Source of the DNA: Melieria omissa
Taxonomy: Eukaryota > Arthropoda > Insecta > Diptera > Ulidiidae
Direction: 5' to 3'
DNA length: 64,000 bases
Assembly (NCBI GenBank): GCA_963971225.1
Contig: OZ020268.1
Span: 51,138,404 to 51,202,403, forward strand
The position numbers and the translations under genes are program-made. This document shows positions 56,886 to 64,000 of this stretch, one piece after another (position 1 is the stretch's first letter; each line of letters starts with the position of its first letter). The notes under the pieces were generated by a model. It saw only the letters and a program-made list of their open reading frames with translations, was not told the DNA's origin and searched no databases.

Positions 56886-59570
56886 TTAAAAATGTCTAGA
56901 TGGTAAGTCAGAAGTTGTAAGTCGTTTAAGCCTTCGGATTCGCCTTTCTTCGATCAGGGGTATATGCTGTATTTCGACGTTGCCGTGATTTTTCATGTCA
57001 ATAATATGTTTCGTGCTGAGTTTTTTTATTGTTTCTTCAACTGTGCTGATTGAAAGGTCCCGATGCAAAGAGTCGTTTGTGATGTACCAAGGAGCGTCTA
57101 CTATTTTTCGTATTATTTTTGATTGCGTACGCTGTACAATGTCAACGTTTGTTTTGCATGCCGTACCCCATATCTGAATACCATATCTCCAGATAGGAGC
57201 AATGACAGTGTTGTATATCAGTAATTTGTTGCTTAGGGATAAGTTTGATTGTTTGCCTAGAAGCCATTGCAGTTGTCGGAACTTGTTGTTAATCTCATTC
57301 TTTTTCTTCTTAATATGTTCACGCCATGTAAGTTTTGCATCAATTGTCATACCCAGGTATTTTGCCTTATTGTCAATTTGAATTGTGCAATCGTCTATTT
57401 TAAGCAGGTGCTGGTTAAAAGATCTGTTGGTGTAGATGACTTCTACTGTTTTTTCAGCATTTATCTGGATACCCCAGGTCTTGAACCATCTCACTGTGTC
57501 ATTTATTATGGTTTGAAGGTTTCGTTCAGCTGTTATAAGTTGCTTGCTAGATGAAAGCAAAACTGTGTCGTCGGCAAATGTTGCAATCATGCTGTCGTCA
57601 AAAGAAGGAACAGGTACGTCCGCAGTATAAATTAAGTATAGAAGAGGACCTAATACACTGCCTTGAGGAACACCAGCACTCATAGTGCGCATTTCTGAGT
57701 CAGCATCTTGAAATTTCACAAAGAAATGTCTATTTTCTAAGTAGCTTTGCAATAAGTCATAAAAGTCAAGTGGCAGAAAGGATTTTAGCTTGTGGAGTAG
57801 ACCTTTGTGCCATACACTGTCAAACGCTTTTGCGACGTCCAGATACACTGCCGCACAGTATTTTTTGTCATCAATGTCTTTGTATATCTTATTGACAACT
57901 CTGTGAATTTGCTGAGTCGTTGAGTGTTTGCGCCTGAATCCAAATTGGTGTGTTGGAATTATGTTTTTCTGAGTCAAGATGGGGTCAATTCGTTCAATGA
58001 GAAGTTTTTCGTATACTTTTGATAATGTTGGTAGCAAGCTTATAGGTCGATATGATGTTGTCTGGGTTGGGGTTTTCCCCGGCTTCACCAGCGCGATAAT
58101 CTTAGCCACTTTCCAAACCACAGGAAAATATTTTAACCGTGATATTGCATTGAAAACGTTTCTAATATACACATAGCCTGCGTTTGGTAATTCCTTTAAA
58201 ACTTTGCCGGATATTAAGTCAAAGCCAGGTGATTTTTTACTTTTAAGTGTCATAATTTTTCGTCGAATCTCATCAGTTGTCATTTTAGGTATGGGTTTGT
58301 TTTGTATTTCTCGCGTTGTTGGTAATATTATTTTTTGTTGGTCAAGTGGATTTGAAAACGTTCTTTCAAAGTGTTGTGCAAGGATGTCAGATTTTTGTGT
58401 GTTACTTCTGGCCCAAATTCCGCTTGGACTTTTGATGGGTGGTTGATGAGGTATAGCGTTGTTTAGGTTTTTCGTTGCTCTCCACAGTGAGTAATGTGTT
58501 GACATACTGGGCTCTAAATTCGTCAAATAATTGCTGAGTCTATCTTCCTTGTCCTTTTTTAACATCATATTAACTTCCTTCGTTATGTCATTAAGCTTAG
58601 CTTTGTCTAGTGGGTGTCTGGACCTCTGCCATTGTTTGCGGAGCCGTCTCTTCTGCTTTATTTTGTTAAGAATGTTATTACTAAGATTTTGCATAAAGAG
58701 TTTTGGTCCGAGTGTTGGGGTTGACGCACTTGCAGCTTTGATTACTATGTCATTGAAATATGCGATAGATGAGTCGACATCTTTTTTAAACTTTAAGCGG
58801 ACATTCATCATAAGATTACGGTCGATTAATTCTCTAAAAGACTGCCAATCAGTTTTAAGGTTATATGGTAGGAATTGTTGTGATAGACGAAGTGGCTGGC
58901 TTAAATATGTCAGTATAATGGGGGAGTGGTCGGAAGATAAATCGAAGCAAGATTCAATTGTCATGCAGTCTACCTCGATGTTGCGAGTAATGTAAAAGTC
59001 AAGTAAGTCTGGAATTTTAACTGGGTCAGAAGGCCAATACGTTGGTTGTCCACTACTTATGAACCGGCTTTTATTTTCTTTGATGGCATCCAGTAGGTTT
59101 CGTCCTTTATTGTTAGTCAATCTAGATCCCCACATTATGTTTTTAGCATTAAAGTCACCACCAGCTATGTATCGCTTCCCAAGTGTCCGAAGGAAGTTGA
59201 AGTAATTTGTTTTGTCATTGTTATATTTAGGCGGGCAATATATTGATGAAATGGTTATTGCTCCACATTGATCTTCGATTTCGATTACTGTTGCTTGAAT
59301 ATTATTTAACTTCGAACTTTCCATTTCAGTACATTTTATGTCGTCTCTAAGAATAATTGCAGTACCACCATGGGCTTTATTTTCAGGGTGATTAGTCGTA
59401 AGTATTTTGTATTTGGGGATTTTGAAGTAGGTTTTGTCTGTAAAGTGCGTTTCTGTAACCAGCATAATGTCAACGCTGTTGTTCGTCAAAAAGGTTTTAA
59501 CTTCTAAAGCATGTTTGCTGAGTCCGTTTGCATTCCACAGCGCTATTTTAATTTTGTTTGTGTTGTCCAT
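56886..59570 (-). CDS. Jockey-like ORF2: endonuclease and reverse transcriptase, intact
   Basis: 894 residues from the Met at 59570, close to the length usual for jockey ORF2. The N-terminal endonuclease shows ALWNANGL, VTETHF, GGDFNAKNIMWGS and LSSDHSPI. The RT contains KIIALVKPGKTPTQTTSYRP, the palm block AVYLDVAKAFDSVWH, GVPQGSVLGPLLYLIYTADV and the catalytic box IATFADDTVLLSSS. The C-terminal region includes IWRYGIQIWGTA and the His/Cys-poor tail. All catalytic residues I can identify are present and there are no stops, so the protein could be active, although this copy lacks its 5' promoter. It would nick target DNA and prime reverse transcription of the element RNA. Confidence 0.95.
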   Translation of the reverse strand: MDNTNKIKIALWNANGLSKHALEVKTFLTNNSVDIMLVTETHFTDKTYFKIPKYKILTTNHPENKAHGGTAIILRDDIKCTEMESSKLNNIQATVIEIEDQCGAITISSIYCPPKYNNDKTNYFNFLRTLGKRYIAGGDFNAKNIMWGSRLTNNKGRNLLDAIKENKSRFISSGQPTYWPSDPVKIPDLLDFYITRNIEVDCMTIESCFDLSSDHSPIILTYLSQPLRLSQQFLPYNLKTDWQSFRELIDRNLMMNVRLKFKKDVDSSIAYFNDIVIKAASASTPTLGPKLFMQNLSNNILNKIKQKRRLRKQWQRSRHPLDKAKLNDITKEVNMMLKKDKEDRLSNYLTNLEPSMSTHYSLWRATKNLNNAIPHQPPIKSPSGIWARSNTQKSDILAQHFERTFSNPLDQQKIILPTTREIQNKPIPKMTTDEIRRKIMTLKSKKSPGFDLISGKVLKELPNAGYVYIRNVFNAISRLKYFPVVWKVAKIIALVKPGKTPTQTTSYRPISLLPTLSKVYEKLLIERIDPILTQKNIIPTHQFGFRRKHSTTQQIHRVVNKIYKDIDDKKYCAAVYLDVAKAFDSVWHKGLLHKLKSFLPLDFYDLLQSYLENRHFFVKFQDADSEMRTMSAGVPQGSVLGPLLYLIYTADVPVPSFDDSMIATFADDTVLLSSSKQLITAERNLQTIINDTVRWFKTWGIQINAEKTVEVIYTNRSFNQHLLKIDDCTIQIDNKAKYLGMTIDAKLTWREHIKKKKNEINNKFRQLQWLLGKQSNLSLSNKLLIYNTVIAPIWRYGIQIWGTACKTNVDIVQRTQSKIIRKIVDAPWYITNDSLHRDLSISTVEETIKKLSTKHIIDMKNHGNVEIQHIPLIEERRIRRLKRLTTSDLPSRHF

Positions 59571-60492
59571 CTATTTTCGTCACCAACAGCGTAAGTATGT
59601 TCATCATATTTGACATTTGGGAAACTAGTTGCTTAATCATATCCTTTAATTCAGTGAGGTCATTTTGCGTTGTTGCTGTTTTTGGGTAAACGGGTTCAAT
59701 AGGCGTTTTTTGTGTTAGTGAAGATGCCACTGCTGCATAAGAAATTCCAGAGGAGACGTTAGCGGAAGCTGGTTGTATTGGGAGAGTATCAGGTTGTTTG
59801 GTAGGGACGTCTTTATTTCTTAATGCTGGAAAGCGTTTAATTTTTAAGGACTTGTATATCATACACCCTTTGTAGTTGGCCGTGTGTTTTTCCCCGCACA
59901 GAGCGCATTTTATATCATTAGTTTTTGAACAGTCAGAGGTCTTGTGTTTTCCAGCACATTTCACGCAGATTGGGCTCTTCGTACAATAATTTTTAGTATG
60001 TCCATATTTTTGGCAATTGGAGCATTGAGGTATTGTCCTTTTTTGGTGGGGTGGTTCGAATGAAACTTTGCAGTGTAGGAGATTTTTAATTTCGTAAACG
60101 TCTTTGTTGTTATCTTTCGTCGCTAGTTCAATTGAAAACATAGATAGGGGCTCTTTGCTTCCTGATTTCAATATGTTGTGAATGTTAATGACATCATGAC
60201 CTAACTGTTTCATCTCGTCGGCTATGTCGTTTGTATCGGTAGAGTAGTGCATATTTCTTAAAATTACCCTAAAACCGCGTTGTTCTTTGGGCTTATATGT
60301 ATAATATTGTGTGTGTTTATCATTAAGTAATTTAATTATTGCCGTATAATGTTGCGATTCAAACGGTTGGACCTTAATTTCGGTACTGTTGAGGACTTTA
60401 ATTTCATATTTTACCTGGTTTAGGTTACTTAGCGCTGAAATCAGAGGACTTAAACATTGAACATTTTGTATATAAATGGGCGGTGGTTTTGG
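59548..60492 (-). CDS. Jockey-like ORF1 (gag-like), lacking its N-terminus
   Basis: The frame is open from the 5' truncation point at 60493 (PKPPPIYIQNVQCLSPL) to its stop at 59548. The first Met is only at 60252, so the true start is missing. The central domain (NMHYSTDTNDIADEMKQLGH) is followed by three zinc knuckles, CSNCQKYGHTKNYC, CVKCAGKHKTSDC and CALCGEKHTANYKGC. This triple arrangement is typical of jockey-type Gag proteins that package the element RNA. The C-terminus overlaps ORF2 by 23 nt. There are no internal stops. Confidence 0.9.
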   Translation of the reverse strand, partial: PKPPPIYIQNVQCLSPLISALSNLNQVKYEIKVLNSTEIKVQPFESQHYTAIIKLLNDKHTQYYTYKPKEQRGFRVILRNMHYSTDTNDIADEMKQLGHDVINIHNILKSGSKEPLSMFSIELATKDNNKDVYEIKNLLHCKVSFEPPHQKRTIPQCSNCQKYGHTKNYCTKSPICVKCAGKHKTSDCSKTNDIKCALCGEKHTANYKGCMIYKSLKIKRFPALRNKDVPTKQPDTLPIQPASANVSSGISYAAVASSLTQKTPIEPVYPKTATTQNDLTELKDMIKQLVSQMSNMMNILTLLVTKIDGQHKQN

Positions 60493-60539
60493 TGCATAAC
60501 ATAAAATTTAAATCTCTAAGCTTCTTCCTAAAAATTCTC

Positions 60540-60974
60540 TAAATCCATTGCTGCCGGGTACCAGTTCCGCCCATATTATATCTCTGCACGTTGCTGAGAT
60601 ATGCATTAGGTATTTTGTACCCATTACGCAGCAATGGTAGCTTTTTTCCATACTTTGTGAAGTGATCAGCTAAAGACGTGAACGAAAGTTGTATTTTTTA
60701 CAGGTGAGTTAGGAGGCAGCTTTTTGTTAAGTTTTAAGGCCTCTATGTTTCGCCACATTTTCCACCTCCGAAAAAATCACGGTTTTTGGAGTCTGGTAAT
60801 TCTAGCTAGATGGCGAAATTTTAGGGTGACCTTCACTAGGTTAAGGTAGTTCCATCTTTACCGTAACTATCCCTATCAATGGTTTTGAGAGATCTGAAAC
60901 ATTGACTTTTTTGTGATTTAAAAAAAATCAATTATCATGGGTAAAATTTTACCCATTAGGCGGCAATGGGTTAA
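60540..60974. mobile_element. Possible decayed piggyBac-type MITE
   Basis: The left 'TCCATTGCTGCCGGGTA' (from 60544) and the inverted right end 'CCCATTGCCGCCTAATGGGTA' are similar. The right end abuts TTAA (60971-60974), but the left has TAAA. 'acccattacgcagcaatgg' inside (about 60623) repeats the same end. The resemblance is suggestive only. Confidence 0.35.
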
Positions 60975-60979
60975 AGGGC

Positions 60980-62925
60980 CAAGAACTTTCTAAATCTAGA
61001 AGGAATTCTATTGATCTGGCAATACTGTCTGGTGATGAATTAATTGGCGCCGAATTTACATTTCTGGGTCGCCTTCTTCTTGGTTGGCTATCTTTTCTTT
61101 ACTTTGCATCAATCTATGTCTGGTTGGTGGCTTAAGGTCCAAAAGTATGTAGTCACGCTCAAACTTTTCAGTATTGGAACAAATTCCCTGTGCCCTGAAG
61201 CCATGATGGTGACCTCTAAAGAAATTCACGTTGCATGTTTACAACTGAGGCGAAATTACAATAATATTTTTTTTAATAATTTGAACACGTTCGGCAAACG
61301 AGAAATGATTAATGATTGAATAAAAACTGCATCGAATATTTTAACATTTAAAAGTCATTACAATTTTTGACAATTGCTTAGAAATCCGTATTGGAAAACT
61401 ATCACTGCTATCTGGTCACCTTTTATTATTCTTAACATACACAAAAAAAAAAAAGGTCCAACACCTGAATTACATTGGCCCATTAAAAGCGCGTAAAACA
61501 CTTGAAGAATACGACGCACCGCAGCCATTAACTACAATAAGAACAACCATAAGACCACAGCTAATTTCAAAAATGTTTTTATAGCGCCCACAAGCCATAT
61601 AAAACCAACACAAAAGCGCGCTCCTCACACGCGCCCTCACACAAATACACAAACTGAGACTTACACACATAGACTCACACAAACAGACTTACGCACGCAG
61701 ACATGGCGCATATGAGTTTGTCCGAAATTTTCACGGGGGCCAGGATGCCGTTTGAATATGAAACTAAGCGAAGGAAAAGGTAATAGAAATATACAAAAAT
61801 AACAAAAACAACAAAATCATGTAAGCTGGCTGCAAATAGCAACGATTTTGCAGCTAATTAAATTAATTAGAAGCGCAAAAAATTTACGAGCAAAACGAGC
61901 AGCAACAAAAAGAATTCAATAGAAAATGCCAAGAAAATGTGAAAGGAGGATGGAAAAAGGGCTGAGCAAAGAATGGAAGAGATACTGGCAACCACACATT
62001 GGAGGATATGAGATGTGAAGCATGTGTGGCGTGTTGGCCGTGGCGGAAGTTAATGGCGAAGCAATGCGATGGGTACATACACACACAAACTGACAATGAA
62101 AAGAAAAGCAAAAAGGTCAAAGAAATAGGTACATGTGTGTCTATATACACGCACACAGATACAAAATGAAGCTCGTTAATTGAGCGCACATGGGGTAGAA
62201 ATGCAGAAAGAATATAAACACAAATAACGAGAAAAACAGAAGCGTCAAGATTGCAGAAAATAAGCTTGCAAAAGGCGGAAAAGGGGAAAGAGGGGTTCAG
62301 AAAGCGTGGAAAAATCAAAACAGAACCCACAGCGATCATAATGAAACCGAACAAAGCCAGCAAGTTGGGTCAAGTGAACGCAGCGGGGTGGCATGCAGTT
62401 GACACCACATGCATGCAGCATGGAAGCAACAACAACAACAAAAGATTTATGTTAGCTGAAAGCAACAGATTCTCAATTTGATTAATTAAATTTTAAACTG
62501 CTGCAAACGGTAGTTGAAGTGTGTTCAGTGTGACTGACGTTAATGTGTTGGCACATTCTTGCATCACTCATACGCCGTGTGGCACCTTGGAGCATTTATC
62601 ATATAATACGGAATACGAATGCATAAGCATGTGTACGCGTAGGAGTGAGACTGTGAGTGTGTTTTAGTATGATTGGCATTATGCGCTCTGCTAATGAAAT
62701 GAGAATGCTGCAAATCTTTTTGTCATCAGCCCGTTTGCGTTCGCGTTCTGATTTTTTTCCTTGTTTTTAGCGACATTAGCACTTTTATTGTAATTAACTA
62801 ATTATTCCGCCGTGGTACTGAGGGAGTGTTTCTGTTACAGAGAAAACTTAATTAAAAATAAAAATATGGTGAATAAATCACATGATATAAATAGGCCAGA
62901 AAACTGTCCCTTTGTGTTGCCATGT
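60980..62925. other. Non-coding (putative intron), CA-rich stretches
   Basis: (CA)-rich segments lie at about 61623-61695 and 62075-62160. The minus-strand frames here (up to 159 codons) are low-complexity hydrophobic sequences and not convincing genes. Confidence 0.5.
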
Positions 62926-62979
62926 CAATCCATTTGAACAATGTTATGTAGCTGAGCAGATATTTCATATATTTTCGAA

Positions 62980-63612
62980 GTATCTTTGGAAGATCCAAAT
63001 CGACGTTTAAATCTTACAGAGAAAATTTTGTTAAAAATTTTGAAATACACAGAACTCTTAGTTTCTCCCTGAAAAACTGAATTCAACTTAAACCTCATTC
63101 AAACTTACACAAATACTGAAATTTTTTAAGAATATTTGAGAAATGCTATTTGGGGATTGCTTATTAAAGAACTAACTTATTTGAAAATTGAAAAAAATCC
63201 ATAAATGTTGGATGGATTATCAGAGAAACTTCAAACTTCAAACTTTATTCAAACTCAAAAAGAAGCAGAACTCGTTTGGGAGATCAAAATCGAGGTTTAA
63301 CTCGTTTAGTTTAGTTTTATATAAATCTTCAGAGACTCAAAGTTAGTTTTTGCCTGTTCAAACTGAATTCAACTCAAACTTTATTTAAACTTAAACAAAT
63401 ACAGAACTTCTCAAAGAATCTTTGGAAGATCCGAATTAATGTTTGCAGCTTATGAAGCAAACTTATTTAAACATTAAAAAAATACATAAATATTTGATGA
63501 AATTTCTAATAATTTGAAATAGTTTCTGCCTCTTCAAACTGAATTTAACTAAATTTTAATTCAAACTTAAGCATAATGTAGCGCTAAATAAATAAATAAA
63601 TAAATAAATTTA

Positions 63613-63643
<31 letters not shown>

Positions 63644-63644
63644 G

Positions 63645-63679
<35 letters not shown>

Positions 63680-64000
63680 AAAAATAAAATAATATAATAA
63701 ATAAATAAATACTGAACTATTTTAAGAATATTTGGGAGATCCAAGTTGAGTTTTATCTTAGTTACCGATAAAGAAAAATACACAAATTTTTTATAGATCT
63801 TCAGATAATTTAAATTAGTTTCCGTCTCTTTGGATTTAAATCAAACTTAAAACAAATACTGAACTTTTCAAAGAGCCTTTGGGACATCCAAAATGGGCCT
63901 TAACTCTTGAGGAGCAAACGTAGTTAAAACTTAAGAAACAATAAAATTTTTTCATGGATCTTCGGAGAATTAAAAATAATTTCTGCCTATTTAAATTTGA
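62980..64000. repeat. Degenerate tandem repeat, ~150-190-bp unit, continuing past the window
   Basis: 'aatatttggaagatccaaat.ga.gttta' recurs at about 62985, 63270, 63420, 63725 and 63868. 'tttctgcctcttcaaactgaattcaact.aa' and 'aacttaaacaaatactgaac' come between. An (AAAT)n expansion lies inside at 63585-63712. Confidence 0.75.
63585..63712. repeat. (AAAT)n microsatellite
   Basis: About 30 tetranucleotide units AAAT with a few interruptions, inside the tandem-repeat region. Confidence 0.95.

Larger units (their letters stand above)
56664..60493 (-). mobile_element. Jockey-like non-LTR retrotransposon, 5'-truncated, young
   Basis: On the minus strand: an ORF1 piece, ORF2, ~190-bp 3' UTR and a 30-nt poly-A tail (56663-56692 as T on plus). 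A 9-bp target duplication GCATAACAT flanks it (56655-56663 and 60494-60502). The left copy shares its last base with the tail. The 5' edge lies directly inside ORF1 coding sequence, so this is the usual 5' truncation. ORF2 is entirely open and overlaps ORF1, as in the jockey clade. The long pure tail and clean duplication indicate a recent insertion. Confidence 0.95.

Noticed and set aside
61884..62363. 159-codon minus-strand frame with hydrophobic segments
   Set aside because: The opposite strand is A-rich with AAC and CA repeats. The hydrophobic look is compositional and there is no family resemblance.

Overview
This window is non-coding, repeat-dense DNA from an insect nuclear genome, most likely a dipteran and plausibly a tephritid fruit fly. 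The reasons are the strong AT bias with TTG/CAA and TG/CA microsatellites, fly-type transposons (a copia-like element with the internal initiator-tRNA primer site PBS, a jockey-like LINE, a CR1-like LINE, Tc1, Transib and piggyBac-type pieces) and a TATA-type core promoter. The genus assignment is inference. No prokaryotic gene organisation is present. Almost every long open frame belongs to a mobile element or is an artefact of simple repeats.

Layout. 1-9.7 kb: host intergenic or intronic DNA with at least four families of degenerate tandem repeats (periods of about 150-270 bp); one is interrupted by a piggyBac-type MITE (8784-9412). 9.7-11.0 kb: a 1.3 kb GACA/GATG-type array. 11.1-11.3 kb: a possible coding exon. 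11.3-23.1 kb: sparse sequence with microsatellites, small tandem duplications and a hAT-like MITE. 23.15-32.29 kb: a broken copia-like LTR retrotransposon on the minus strand with perfect 5-bp target duplications. It carries two nested insertions: a 3.1 kb element I cannot identify (25893-29001) and a 1.82 kb Transib-family DNA transposon (29810-31629). 32.5-40.1 kb: microsatellites, hairpins, a 320-bp tandem repeat, an RNase H fossil and a SINE-like repeat. 40.16-44.45 kb: a nearly full-length CR1-like LINE on the plus strand. 44.8 kb: a tRNA-like pol III promoter. 47.4-50.8 kb: an 'ACAATTTTGTGAC' minisatellite field invaded by a mariner-type MITE and a long fold-back element. 50.92-52.62 kb: a complete but frame-broken Tc1 element with IR/DR ends. 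52.9-54.5 kb: a GC-rich core promoter and a long first exon ending in a splice donor. 54.5-64 kb: probably its first intron, holding an inverted repeat, a young jockey-like LINE (56664-60493, minus strand) and more tandem repeats.

How the parts fit together. The only evidence for host genes is plus-strand: a TATA promoter with a 1.3 kb first exon at 53.2-54.5 kb and an exon-like segment at 11.1-11.3 kb. Both end in the same phase, AT|GTGAGTT, as alternative 5' exons of one large gene would. The most interesting system is the Transib copy: its terminal inverted repeats look like V(D)J recombination signals (CACAGTG heptamer, 24-nt spacer, ACAAAAA nonamer), it is flanked by a CGTCG duplication, and its internal transposase pieces lie in opposite orientations. 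That suggests a defective element mobilised in trans.
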